Shown here piece after piece: positions 36,801 through 44,766 of a stretch of DNA of 64,000 nucleotides. Position 1 is the first letter of the stretch. Every line of letters begins with the position of its first letter. The notes below the pieces were generated by a model. It did no database searches and was not told where the DNA came from. It saw nothing but the letters and a program-made list of their open reading frames with translations. This stretch comes from Owenia fusiformis (lineage: Eukaryota > Annelida > Polychaeta > Sabellida > Oweniidae), in the NCBI GenBank assembly GCA_903813345.2, contig CAIIXF020000001.1, positions 2,480,001-2,544,000 on the forward strand. The letters are read 5' to 3'. Position numbers and translations under genes: made by a program.

Positions 36801-39800
36801 TTTCATGATTTTATAACATTGGGTCTGTGGAAAGTCTCCCTGACCTAGAAGCCACATTTTCAAAGAAAATTACATTTTCAATGTGAATTAGCATTTTTGA
36901 ATCCACATGTAAAACATATAGATTTCAAATATGATATCTTTGACTGAATTTTGAATCTAATGATGTAAATCAAGATTATTTCTACTTACATCTAGTCCAT
37001 TACTCCATGTCAAGTTCAAAAATGGTAACTACATTTTGGTTGCTAGAGCAAGTCACAATGTACGAAATACAATATGTTTTTTCTTTCAGACAGAGGATGT
37101 TCTGAGGATGATTCTGAAGTCCACAGATGAGATGTTACATGTGGCCCTGTATGACTGGCTCATCAATATGGAACTCTCTGAAAAACTACTTGAGGTAAAG
37201 ATACAATTTGTCTTGTCATTTATCGAATCTCTTTCAGTCATTTCAGGGGCCCAGAGTAAAGCATGCTGCCACTATTGAACATGTTTCTATTTCAGATCCA
37301 GTCTCCATTCCTGGAGCCCTATCTAAAGTGTGCTGCCACTATTGAACATGTTTCCATTTCAGATCCAGTCTCCATTCCTGGAGCTGTATCTAAAGCCTGC
37401 TGCCACTATTGAACATGTTTCTATTTTCTGTATTTTAGAACCAGTCTCTATTCCTGGAGCCCTAGCTAAAGTGTGCTGCCACTATTGAACATGTTTCCAT
37501 TTCAGATCCAGTCTCCATTCTTGGAGCTGTATCTAAAGCGTGCTGCCACTATTGAACATGTTTCTATTTCAGAACCAGTCTCCATTCCTGGAGCTGTATC
37601 TAAAGCGTGCTGCCACTATTGAACATATTTCCATTTCAGATCCAGTCTCCATTCTTGGAGCCCTATCTAAAGCGTGCTGCCACTATTGAACATGTTTCTA
37701 TTTCAGATCCAGTCTCCATTCCTGGAGCCCTATCTAAAGCGTGCTGCCACTATTGAACATGTTTCTATTTCAGATCCAGTCTCCATTCCTGGAGCCCTAT
37801 CTAAAGCGTGCTGCCACTATTGAACAGGATAACTTGGACACATTAGATCTTCTGTGGAAGTACTATGAGAAGACCAAAGATTATGCTTCTGCTGCAAAGA
37901 TCCTTTCTAAACTTGCAGACAGACAATGGTGTGTATAATATGCATGATTATCTTCTCATATCTTATCGAAAGATAAAAATACATCCTGTAAATTTATCCC
38001 ATGATACTTACTACTAGTTCCCAATGAATAATGCAAGGGAATATTTGTGACATTGAAGAAATCGCATTTCCCTGTCATTCGCTTTTGTGAGAATTATACT
38101 CACCTGTCAATCCCGTTCAAGAAAATCATACTAAGCTCCCAAGAGTTTCTGCCTCTGGGCCCTGGGGAAATATCATATTCTCCCTTTGAATAAAACCCAT
38201 ATTCAATCCTTCTCTGTAAATAACCTGTGTACAATGGACTTTGAGCAGTTTAATTTTTTGGGATATTTTAAATTAATTGATTATGCCACAAAACATAATT
38301 TCTTTGTTACATTACAGCATAGATATCAACCTCCAACAGAGATTAGAGTATCTCTCTAGAGCAGCTATGTCAGCCAAGAGTTCCACTCTAAGAACAACTT
38401 CATCCACTCAGGGAGAATTCCTGCATGAACTTGAAGAAAAGATGGAGGTAAATTGACACATTTCACCACAATTTCTACAATAAGAAAAAACAATGATTTT
38501 CTCTGAAATGGAAGTACTTCTAGATTGCAAAATATTCAGGGAAAATCAGGGTGTTTTGGACTGCTAAAATTAAATGCACATTAAAAGCAGATGTTTGTAA
38601 TCTGTTCAACTATTGATAATACAACAGACATACATGTAAATAATTTCCTTGTTAATCTTATGTTTATCATTGTTGCAGGTAGCCAGGATTCAGCTGCAGA
38701 TATTTGATGCTCTGTCAAGGAGAGGAGATGCAAATAAGATACAAGATACTTTATCACGTCTTAATTCAGAGCTCCTTGATATCACTACAGTAAGTGTATA
38801 TGTATTTCCACTTGAAGTCATCGTTAAATTATCATGCAAATACTGGTCAGTATGTATGTGTAAATTATGTACAATACATGCACATACCAAAGTTAAAGAA
38901 TAAATACAATACAATTTTTGTTTACTCAAAGATTCTGAAATCATTAATTACTTTTAATTGATGCTCAGTATTTGGTTAGAGTAAAGTACTGGTATTATAT
39001 AAACATTTCACCCTCTATAGCACTTGCCTGGGGTCATTAAGCCTTGAGAGTCCATTGCAGTTCACACATGAGAGAAAAAGGCTGTGTTATGAGTCCTGAG
39101 AGTTTTGATTGGTGCCGAATATTGAACCACAAACGGAAATCTTAAGTTTTGTCTATGTAAATGATATATCTTTCGCATTTGTAGTTGTATGGGGAGTTTG
39201 CAGATCCATTTGACCTATCAGAGAGTAAGCTAGCCATCATCCTGTGTGCTGGTCATCATGACCCGAGTCTAGTAGATGCCCTCTGGCAAGATATCATAGA
39301 AAAAGGTAATGATAAATCTTTAGACTCAATTCTTTTAATGTATTCAATACTTTTCTGGACTGTTTCACTGGATGTGAAGCTTTGATCTTCAATACAGTGT
39401 GTTATCCTTATTATATATTTGCTATTCATATGAATTTTATCTTTATTGTAAAAAACTAAATGTCATGTTTACAGGTGCAACCTCATAGATTAATCATCTG
39501 CAATAGTAAGAGGGTATTAGTAGTATGGCTAGCTGGTGTTGATTCAGGCCTCAGGGTAGCCTCCCACATACAAGAAATTAAAAAAGAGTTTTACTTTATA
39601 TTTAAACCTGTATATCTGAACATCCCTCTCATCTGAACAGTGAACACCTCTCAATATGAACACTTTTGGTCCCACTTTTAATCTGCCACAGATAACCATT
39701 GCTCAGAAACCTCAAATGTGAGCACCCGTCAATCTGAACACTTTTGGTCCCACTTTTAATCTGTCACAGATAACCATTGCTCAGAAACCTCAAATGTGAG

Positions 39801-42800
39801 CACCTGTCAATCTGAACACTTTTGGTCCCACTTTTAATCTGTCACAGATAACCATTGCTCAGAAACCTCAAATGTGAGCACCTGTCAATCTGAACACTTT
39901 TGGTCCCACTTTTAATCTGCCACAGATAACCATTGCTCAGAAACCTCAAATGTGAGCACCTGTCAATCTGAACACTTTTGGTCCCACTTTTAATCTGCCA
40001 CAGATAACCATTGCTAGAAACCTCAAATGTGAGCACTTGTCAATGAACACTTATGGCCCATCCCATCAGTGTTCTGACTAGACTGCTTTACTCTACTTAT
40101 ATTCTATGTACTTTAGAGCTTGAACTGACTATTGGTAGCCCAGTTAACACGAGGATGGCAACATTAGGGAGAAAGATCATCAGCCTAGGAAAGATATATG
40201 CTGCTACAGAGAGATATTTTCCTGTCCGTAAGTAAACCTTTAGGACCTCTTCTTACTGCTGCGAGGATTTTTCTCAACTTCTTTTTCCAGGCTGTTTAAC
40301 AAAAAACACATAGGGCAGTATGATAATCAAATTTTGAAATAGCTCTAATAGTAAAATATATGCAATATGACACACTAAACAAACATCAAATATACATGTA
40401 TGTCAACAACTTGCTAACATGCATGGTACTTTATGTCATATAATATGTGAATTTCATTAAAGAATCATGGTGAATTTATAAAATGTTGCTATCTTATGTT
40501 GAAATCAAGAATGCATTCAAGTGAATTCATTAATTTAATGAATGCAGTTTGATGTTTTTCAAAGCTGGTACTTCTGTCAAGTAATAAAGACTCTTAATCT
40601 GAGTGTAATGAATATATTTATTTATTTCTCTTTCTATTTGCTTCTATTACAGCTTTCCTGGTGAAGTACCTTGAAAGAAAGAGTTGTGAGGGTGGCTTTG
40701 ACCAGAAATGGGTGTTCACGATAATGCAAGACGTAGGAATCCCCCTTACAAAACTACAGGAGATCTATGATAGGATGTTCAAGTCAAAGGTCAGACATCA
40801 ATTCTCAATTGATTATCATATCAGCTTCAGTAGATTATATGTATATTATGTCTCATACCCTTCAGGGTGTATAACAAATGTTGCTATACTCTTGGTAAAA
40901 AATATATTTGATCAATTTAGTCCAATCACAATTATGTTGCTGTTTTATTTAAGAGATTAATCTCTTTCACAGAAGGAAATGTTCAATTTACAACTTGTGA
41001 TCGGCTTTCTAATACAGCTCTTTCCCATACCCTGATGGTGTTGTACCAGGTATATGCTCCACTAAAGTTATCATGCCATTGTAGGATCCATGCTGGCAGG
41101 CTGCCAAGAAGCCACTTCATCTAATGGGCGTGATCTACCATCTTCTGGCCTCCTTCACTGAGGCACCAGCTGTTGTCCCTTCATATGAAAGGTAAGCCAA
41201 CCTTGTGGTGGTTGACATTGTATGTTTTAGAGAAGGGTCGGTTACGGTTCGGTTCGATTAACCGCGGTTTTTGGCCTCACGGTTCTACTGGGACCGTCTG
41301 ATCACCAAGAACCAAGTCCAAAACCGTTCCATCATTCCCGGGGAAATACTTTATTTTCGTGCAGTGTAACATGAATACGAAATTTTTGCGCAAATAATTA
41401 CAGCTCTATTTCATCTAAATAGCGAATGAAAGTACCACCGACAATTGAACAACTTTAAACGATCCATACGGTAATAAAATCGTTTCCTTGGATATTTCAT
41501 TGTTCTTCCACGTCTCGAGGGAACATAATTCTACTTACCAGCGTGAATTTATTTCGTGCGGAAACACTTGTGTTTTAAAAATGGCGGACAGTTTTCGAAG
41601 TCGGCAAAGAGCTAGTAAAACCATAATAGAGCCTTTTCCCGCGATGCCTAAGTTGGATGCTTGGAAGTATTCGGTTTCTACGATGAGAATACATCTACCC
41701 TATGTCGGTTGTGCAACACGACATTGAAATAAGCTGCAGGTTTCCAATTTTTGTGATAGAAACTTTTTGTAAATTTTTTAATTTTAAAAATTAAGACTGC
41801 GATCTTTATTAGACTTCAATTCATTCCCTATCTTGTAACTGCCTCCTATTACCCACTCATAGTAACATTTTTTATGACTGATATATACACTTTTTCATGT
41901 GTCCTACCTCAGGTCCCAAGTCAGGTTGAGAATTTGGGTAAACACCCCCTAGCCCACTGCACTGTTATTCCCAACTGAAGGACATCTGTGCTATCCATAT
42001 AATTTTAGTTTTCAGGAAACACACTGTTTGCCATGAGGAAACATATTGAAAGGTCTTACCCAACCAGACCCAGTTTAAAAGGAATCCCTCCCATCTAACA
42101 CAGGGCAAGCAACTTGTTGATAGCCACATACAAATAGTTCAATTCTAGTTATTTAATTCCATAAATATTCAATGATTATCAGCTATCATCATTCCATATT
42201 GATCATTTATAAGATTGAAAATAAAATTATATCCCCTAATAATACAAAATAAAAGTGGAACACCTTTTTATGTTGCCATATTTGTGGCACCAATTGCAAT
42301 TTATGAGGCCCACCTTACTATTAAGTATATGATTTAAGAACCGACCGAACCGAGAGACAAGAACCGAGAATCGTACCGAACCGAACCGTGACCGACCCTT
42401 CTCTAGTATGTTTGGTGAAGTCACTTGTTTTTCACATAAATAACACTCATGCAAGACTCATGAATTTGATTTGTCTTCCAATTTTTGCAACAAGATGTAA
42501 ATTCACAAATATAAGATGATTTTGAGAAATGACTATAATGGCATTAGGCAAAAATATTACCTTAGTATCTTTTGTCTCTCGGATGTGTCATTTGGGAATT
42601 CATAGGTAAGGGCCCAAAATCTCAAGTCTTTTAATTCAGTCGTTTTTATGAAAAGAATATTCAATATATCCAAATTCTGCTCTTACATCTTACTCACATT
42701 TTGAAAATTTGGGAAAAAATGGCATCGGAACCCCAAAATTTGAGGAAGGCCAATTTTTGTCAAGATACGTCATATTCATAATTCTGCATGTTCATATTTT

Positions 42801-42947
42801 TCCAGGAGACAGTTCACCACGATATGCCTGGACACTTTAGCCAGCTATCTAGTAGAACTCCATGCTATGAGCAGCACAGACCCAACAGTGCGCAAATACA
42901 CTACAGATTTCAAAGGACTCCAAGCAAAATTAGAACGATTATTATGA
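12892..42947 (+). CDS. NUP155: Nucleoporin Nup155, complete
   Basis: Thirty-three coding exons sum to 4212 bases, 1403 aa plus TGA (human protein 1391 aa). Nup155 is a scaffold nucleoporin of the inner ring (Nup93 complex) that binds Nup93/Nup35 and membrane. The N-terminal half is the beta-propeller: [79 protein letters not shown]. The C-terminal half is the alpha-solenoid: [71 protein letters not shown] polyglutamine run (about residues 645-656) sits in the loop between them. All introns begin GT except intron 21, which begins GC. The ATG at 12892 aligns with the family N-terminus ([10 protein letters not shown]). Intron 23 hosts two antisense channel genes. Exon coordinates are in the next entry. 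Confidence 0.96.
15133..15300. mobile_element. Possible mariner-type end fragment
   Basis: The stretch begins TACAGGGTGATCCAGAAGTA, which resembles termini of mariner/IS630 elements. No matching inverted end is seen in this intron, so at most it is a remnant. Confidence 0.3.
15480..15585 (+). repeat. Four-copy tandem repeat of the exon 6 donor site
   Basis: The exon 6/intron 6 junction TCAAGTAAGGTTTTGTTTT is followed by three further copies of TTTCAAGTAAGGTTTTGTTTT at spacings of about 29-30 bases. Each copy includes a full CAA|GTAAGG donor. Only the first follows the exon in frame. Confidence 0.85.
16185..16335 (-). repeat. Copy of the 'CTGAACAC' dispersed repeat
   Basis: On the minus strand this reads AACCTGTATATCTGAACACC, then CTTTAGTCTGAACATCTCTC and AATGTGAACAC. 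The same phrases occur at 39605-40060 and 62990-63115. Family unknown; no coding capacity. Confidence 0.6.
17468..19224 (+). repeat. Long tandem-repeat-cored element in Nup155 intron 10
   Basis: It starts with a hairpin (ATGTCACCAC..GTGGTGACAT, 17470-17494). A G-rich GGCGGTTGGCGGTTGGTGG run and CTGTAACAATTTCTTACAAC follow. About eleven units of 130-170 bp come next, each with AATCATCTACATGTTCTCAG, TCAAATCTGACTTTAGATTT and TGACCTTCAATGACCTTCTC. It ends GGTGGTGACATTTTGTCATG then TTAATGCCTTG. Short copies without the core occur at 20985-21067 and in 61325-62290. The layout resembles oyster-type tandem-cored (pearl/CvE-like) elements, which is an inference. The core is dense in AGGTCA half-sites. 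Confidence 0.8.
20985..21067 (+). repeat. Core-less short copy of the intron 10 repeat family
   Basis: GGCATTCA..CTGTAACAAATGA is joined directly to GGTGGTGACATTTTGCATGT and TTAATGCCTTG. It has the same right end as the 17468-19224 element but lacks the tandem units. Confidence 0.6.
21336..21417. repeat. Perfect 21-bp inverted repeat with 40-bp loop
   Basis: Arm 21336-21356 (GGAAATATCCCAGAATTCAT plus A) is exactly complementary to 21397-21417 (TATGAATTCTGGGATATTTC plus C). It lies in Nup155 intron 14. No target duplication identified; could be a small foldback element. Confidence 0.7.
24745..25842 (+). mobile_element. Mariner-like DNA transposon remnant with about 185-bp terminal inverted repeats
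   Basis: TA dinucleotides (24743-24744 and 25843-25844) flank inverted ends CGAGGGGTGATCAATAAGTA / TACTTATTGATCACCCCTCG. The inversion continues, with mismatches, for about 185 bp to GGTACCCCGGGACCGAC (about 24917-24934) and its mirror GTCGGTCCCGGGGTACC (about 25651-25667). About 720 bp lie between. A plus-strand frame near 25090-25290 carries [15 protein letters not shown] and [14 protein letters not shown], the last two catalytic aspartates of a mariner transposase. The N-terminal transposase part is missing or unrecognisable, so this copy is dead. It is inserted in Nup155 intron 22, same strand. Confidence 0.88.
26057..27160 (+). other. First part of Nup155 intron 23, AT-rich, no feature seen
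   Basis: Very AT-rich DNA between exon 23 and the duplicated channel block. No repeat, RNA gene or coding signal could be supported. Confidence 0.5.
27333..29036 (-). CDS. DEG/ENaC family cation channel, copy A (intronless)
   Basis: 567 aa from ATG 29036; a longer frame to 29054 would need GTG. N-terminal cytoplasmic HG gating motif (AHGWG, residues 15-16), TM1 about 30-52, then the family signature FPSVTVCPL (about 69-77). A large cysteine-rich extracellular domain has many N-x-S/T sites. The pre-TM2/TM2 segment is [18 protein letters not shown], with a G-x-S selectivity filter (GMS), followed by [12 protein letters not shown]. The length is normal for the family. DEG/ENaC subunits form trimeric, often Na+-selective channels at the plasma membrane, gated by peptides, acid or touch; the ligand cannot be told here. 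It lies antisense inside Nup155 intron 23 and has a tandem paralogue 4.7 kb away. Absence of introns suggests a retroposed ancestor or a family that has lost introns. Confidence 0.93.
   Translation of the reverse strand: MKQTLNDFASNTTAHGWGNIHQRTTTLSKAVWIILCLGCTGVAIWQVITIVIRYGLFETKDRIQVEEGDITFPSVTVCPLVGIPKSENSKLLKDLYNGKIDADTYAEMLAFDTQIVYSSIYLDSNISQNAYREKLEFHNVFSKQLFSFQGYIENFNIFRDYSHKQEEFIPICRYQGKPCLKSDFQSLDHHEHNKCYTFNGANNTISNPSTNITGPKGGLSLVLFVDASEASQVYNPDYPTSGSQGVRVVIHEKGTFPDPENDGFDIEPGHSVNAALSVNQRQLLKPPWGKCANYDAEVYGGFTYRKKLCQLSCTQRFIYKTCGCIKSSLPVDEVTAHKEYCLKIHPQEWLKLNSSQYNLTIIQNDLEKLRCQNREYPSSDILAQDGCQCREKCMYHTYDMTLSQAEWPMRGVEITFYCRLIMTADNYINSSIYDTFHNISEYCDFAKPENESKILRERYGDTLRQNFIRLNVYFKDLEMKVIKQAEDFTINSMISEIGGSLGFFVGMSIITIAEIFLLCWNITGVLKNRVENRVVSTPHQENKTDQKSALERANRSNAWEDEKSIKW
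29055..30055. other. 5' flank of channel copy A with an insertion of about 700 bp
   Basis: Positions about 29784-29990 match the 5' flank of copy B (about 33805-34040; TTGCTCTTTTC, GATTTTAATTAT, TCCATTAACCACTGC). In copy B this sequence sits about 50 bp from the ATG. In copy A about 700 bp (about 29075-29783) of unmatched sequence separates them. No transposon ends were identified in it. Confidence 0.6.
30056..31528 (+). repeat. Second tandem-repeat-cored element, between the two channel genes
   Basis: The left end GTTATGTCCCCACCACATAG with TGTGGGACCATATTG folds as a hairpin. A CCGTCTGTCCGTCCGTACGT run follows. Five to six units of about 165-170 bp then carry CAGCCATTTTGGATTTTCCG, TCAATTTCAAATTTTCAGGG and ATGATTCTTAGTATGAAAAT. 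The right end is GGTGGGGACATATTG. The layout (hairpin start, tandem core, GGTGG-GACAT end) copies that of 17468-19224 with a different core. Confidence 0.75.
31529..31880. other. Inter-channel spacer
   Basis: AT-rich sequence with degenerate traces of the preceding repeat unit (GTGGCCATTTTTAATC). Nothing else supported. The match to the 3' flank of copy A starts about 31880. Confidence 0.4.
32078..33754 (-). CDS. DEG/ENaC family cation channel, copy B (intronless)
   Basis: 558 aa starting at MKQTLNDF. Near-identical to copy A in the N-terminus, TM1, the block after [12 protein letters not shown], and TM2. It has the same HG motif (AHGWG), FPSVTVCPL and [11 protein letters not shown] filter. 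Differences cluster in the outer extracellular loop (about residues 75-150, the finger/thumb-like region) and in the last 30 residues after TM2. That pattern suggests changed gating or partners rather than decay. Both flanks are shared with copy A (3' side about 31880-32077, 5' side about 33755-34040), so the unit arose by tandem segmental duplication. Antisense within Nup155 intron 23. A and B could co-assemble; this is inference. Confidence 0.93.
   Translation of the reverse strand: MKQTLNDFASNTTAHGWGNIHQRTTTLSKVVWIILCLGCTGVAIWQVITIVIRYGLFETKDRIQVEEGDITFPSVTVCPLVGLPMSGSAKFTQDLYNGKIDADTSAELDAFSKYILYSSTYLDNYISQNAYSEKLEFLDVFSKQLFSFQGYYENFDFFKDYSHKQEEFIPICRYKGKPCLQSDFHSLDHHEHYKCYTFNGANHTISNPSTNITGPKGGLSLVLFLDADESSQIYNPDYPTSGSQGVRVVIHEKGTFPDPENDGFDIEPGHSVNAALTVNQRQLLKPPWGKCANYDAEVYGGFTYRKKLCQLSCTQRFIYKTCGCIKSSLPVDKETAHKEYCLKIHAQEWLKLNFSQGNLTIIRNDLKKLRCQNHEYPSSDILAQDGCKCREKCMYHTYDMTLSQAEWPMRGVEIEFYCRLIMTADNYMNSSIYDTFHNISEYCNFAKPENESKILRKMYGDTLRQNFIRLNVYFKDIEMKVIKQAEDFTINSMISEIGGSLGFFVGMSIITIAEIFLLCWNIVGVLKKRVTVSPEHQGNEATQKSASHISNHSNNSGK
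34262..34384 (+). repeat. Two-copy 60-bp tandem repeat
   Basis: GTGCTATTGGGTATTTGTG, followed by GGATGGACACAACATTAATC, occurs twice in a row. It overlaps the 3' end of the retroelement ORF on the other strand. Confidence 0.6.
34338..35717 (-). mobile_element. Fossil DIRS-like (tyrosine-recombinase) retroelement, gag-like ORF only
   Basis: An open frame of 459 codons. Near the N-terminus it has a cysteine motif ([20 protein letters not shown]). Later come a CCHC knuckle ([15 protein letters not shown]) and a CCCH-type cluster ([20 protein letters not shown]). The final part ([15 protein letters not shown] and the stretch after it) resembles the start of the reverse-transcriptase ORF of DIRS/Ngaro-like elements. 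No reverse transcriptase, RNase H or recombinase domain and no clear terminal repeats are present, so the element is incomplete. It lies in Nup155 intron 23, on the same strand as the channel genes. Family assignment is from remembered motif layout; age is not estimable without copies. Confidence 0.6.
35905..36212. repeat. 33-bp minisatellite, about nine copies
   Basis: The unit is ATGTAGGTTCCATGGCCTTA followed by TATGGGAGTGTGT. Variants have GTAGCTTCC and CCTTACATGGG. The period is a multiple of three without stops, so both strands stay open ([11 protein letters not shown] and [11 protein letters not shown] repeats). These frames have no upstream gene context and are not called as genes. It lies about 110 bases before Nup155 exon 24. 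Confidence 0.9.
36470..37089 (+). other. Nup155 intron 24, no feature seen
   Basis: Ordinary AT-rich intron with GTAAGT donor and CTTTCAG acceptor. No repeat or RNA gene supported. Confidence 0.5.
37238..37773 (+). repeat. Array of duplicated 3' splice sites plus exon 26 start
   Basis: Copies begin at 37296, 37363, 37439, 37506, 37573, 37640 and 37707, and the genuine exon begins at 37774. The unit is 67 bases (76 once): the first about 53 bases of exon 26 (AATCCAGTCTCCATTCCTGG type up to ACTATTGAACA), then ATGTTTCTATTTCAG. A partial copy precedes the first. Every unit keeps a pyrimidine tract and AG. Because 67 is not a multiple of three, entry at an upstream acceptor runs into TGA in ACTATTGAAC. 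Only the last acceptor keeps the protein frame. Confidence 0.93.
39605..40060 (+). repeat. 78-bp minisatellite within a 'CTGAACAC' repeat copy
   Basis: Starts AACCTGTATATCTGAACATC, then about five units of about 78 bp with AACACTTTTGGTCCCACTTT, TAATCTGCCACAGATAACCA and TTGCTCAGAAACCTCAAATG. Lies in Nup155 intron 29, about 60 bases before exon 30. Related single copies are at 16185-16335 (inverted) and 62990-63115. Confidence 0.85.
41228..42405 (+). mobile_element. hAT transposon, internally degraded, with BED-finger remnant
   Basis: An exact 8-bp target duplication GTATGTTT (41220-41227, 42406-42413) flanks inverted ends TAGAGAAGGGTCGGTTACGG and CCGTGACCGACCCTTCTCTA. The 8-bp duplication and TAGAG-type end are hAT hallmarks. 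An open start at 41581 ([15 protein letters not shown]) runs to LDAWKY. The next bases continue a BED-type zinc finger in another frame ([20 protein letters not shown]) and stop, so one base has been lost or gained at about 41670. No catalytic domain remains in the 1178 bp. Located in Nup155 intron 32, same orientation. Confidence 0.92.
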
Positions 42948-44139
42948 GAATTTACCCAAATCTGACTATTAAAAGTATTGTTTTATATTTTTGTATAGGC
43001 CTAGAAGTCAAATACATGTGACTTCAACAATATTTGATGCAATCATGTATAACTGAAATTCAGGAACTGACAAAGGTGCGTTTTATAGTTGGCCTTCATT
43101 CTCACAAATGGAGCCAGAGCTAGCTCTTGGTGGGACCAGTATACTGCTTTTTTTTTTTTTTTTAATTTTTTTATATTTACTGCTTTAAGCATGTTAAATG
43201 GATTAAAAGTTAATTATAAGGCCTGAAAATCGAAGTATTAATTAAGCCTTGAAATGATATGTTCGGATAGGAAGGCTTTTATCATCATAATAAAAAAATA
43301 AATGAAGTATAAAAAAATATCTTTTGTTAAAAACCATCTGAGATTAAAATATAATGTTTCAAATAGCTCTCCAACATCATTTATGGAAACTTAATGCTAA
43401 AGGCCACTTTTATCAAATTGCTTATGAATACTTTATGAAAGCATTTCCCAGACACTAATCACTGTCTAAGGTTTCATTTTGATGATAGAAAGCTACAAAT
43501 AACCCAGAAGACCAATATCTGTTCAGAAACTTGCTTGACATTGAGCACAAACGTTTATACAAGTGAAAGGCTTCTCATAAAAATATTGGTTTACAGTACC
43601 AACACATAGACCTACACATCACAGCCTGCCATACTAAAAGTACAGATAACATATACCAGTCCCAAACGTAACATGACATGCTGCTTCTAAGTCATTACTA
43701 CATCCCTGGTTGCTCTCATTTTCACAAAATGTGAAAATAATTGGTACATTAGGTAACGGATCCTTTGCAACATAATAATTGAGTATGGAAAAATTTTAAG
43801 AGATTTTTATGAGAGAAATGTGTCAAATCAAGTTCATTTATACTATTATGTAGTACATTTTTGAAATGGGAAAAATAACAGCACTAGACAAGTTTTCCAC
43901 AGCTATTGTGAAATAATATATTATTTGAGATGGTAGGATATACAAGTCCTTGTCAGTCACATAATATCTCACCAAAATGGCTAGAACTTGGATAATTGTT
44001 CAATTCCTACAAATATGTATTAAAGCTTGTGTAGCTTTTCTCTGTTCGGGAAAATTCCCAAAGAATCGAACACTGAATATTGGATGGAAAATTCTCTGGT
44101 ATACAAGAGTTTAAAATATCTTAACTATACAATAGCTTC
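42948..44139. other. Nup155 3' UTR and intergenic DNA
   Basis: After the stop codon come a T16-type homopolymer near 43148 and ATTAAA/AATAAA-like signals near 43201 and 43289-43302 that could end Nup155. No gene seen on either strand. Confidence 0.45.
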
Positions 44140-44766
44140 CTAGTCAACTCGTACCCAAGACAACTGGTACCCAAGACAACTCGTTCCCAAAATTATTTTC
44201 AGTATTATGGGTGCATATTAGGGAAAAAATTGAGTGTAATGCTATCATGTTATAATGTGAATCAAATTAGCCTCAATATTTTTTTAGATTTAGACTCAAT
44301 GATTTTTAGATTTTTCTCAATGGATCAGAAACGCATTTTTTTATTAAATAAAAGAAGTGCTTGAAGCGCTTGTTCTCAACATTTTTTTGTCAAACATATA
44401 TATAAATAAATATAATTACAACATTAGATCTGACACTTGTTCCAAACATTCATAAACATACAATATTTTGAAAAATGATTATGAATATGTGGAATAAACA
44501 TATGTCTCTTCACTCGAACATCCTGAATCGGTGACCAATTTAAATAAAATATTAGTCAATATAAATTAACACTCTGCTCAAAATGTCACAAAATTGAATC
44601 AATTTCTTCCGAAAATTCTTCAAACTTAAACTATTCTGAACAGTATGTTACAATTATAATATGTATATCTATTCACATTCCCAGTCCAAAGCTCGATTCA
44701 AAACAAAATATATACTTGGATACGAGTTGTCTTGGGTACGACTTGTCTTGGGTACGAGTTGACCAG
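44140..44766. mobile_element. Inverted-repeat element with doubled 18-bp end motifs
   Basis: The left end has TCAACTCGTACCCAAGACAA, then CTGGTACCCAAGACAACTCG. The right end carries the mirror, GAGTTGTCTTGGGTACGACT and TGTCTTGGGTACGAGTTGAC. Each end holds nearly three copies of an AACTCGTACCCAAGAC motif. The interior is AT-rich and non-coding. Target duplication not clear; class unknown. Confidence 0.7.

Larger units (their letters stand above)
12892..42947 (+). other. NUP155: Nup155 coding exon map
   Basis: Exons: 12892-13039, 13359-13496, 13918-14014, 14339-14409, 14792-14884, 15324-15484, 15907-16012, 16350-16423, 16823-17009, 17270-17422, 19390-19499, 19673-19840, 20264-20374, 20698-20884, 21499-21582, 22054-22228, 22385-22564, 22839-22936, 23346-23479, 23793-23852, 24067-24198, 24315-24392, 25860-26056, 36319-36469, 37090-37194, 37774-37928, 38318-38447, 38679-38789, 39185-39305, 40117-40227, 40653-40789, 41085-41191, 42806-42947. 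Each junction was set by an AG/GT(GC) signal that keeps the frame and the family sequence. Ends may be off by a base where the splice consensus is ambiguous. Confidence 0.88.

Noticed and set aside
37036-37773. Extra Nup155 exons at each repeat in intron 25
   Set aside because: Copies are identical starts of exon 26 without the remainder and shift the frame; only the last joins a full exon.
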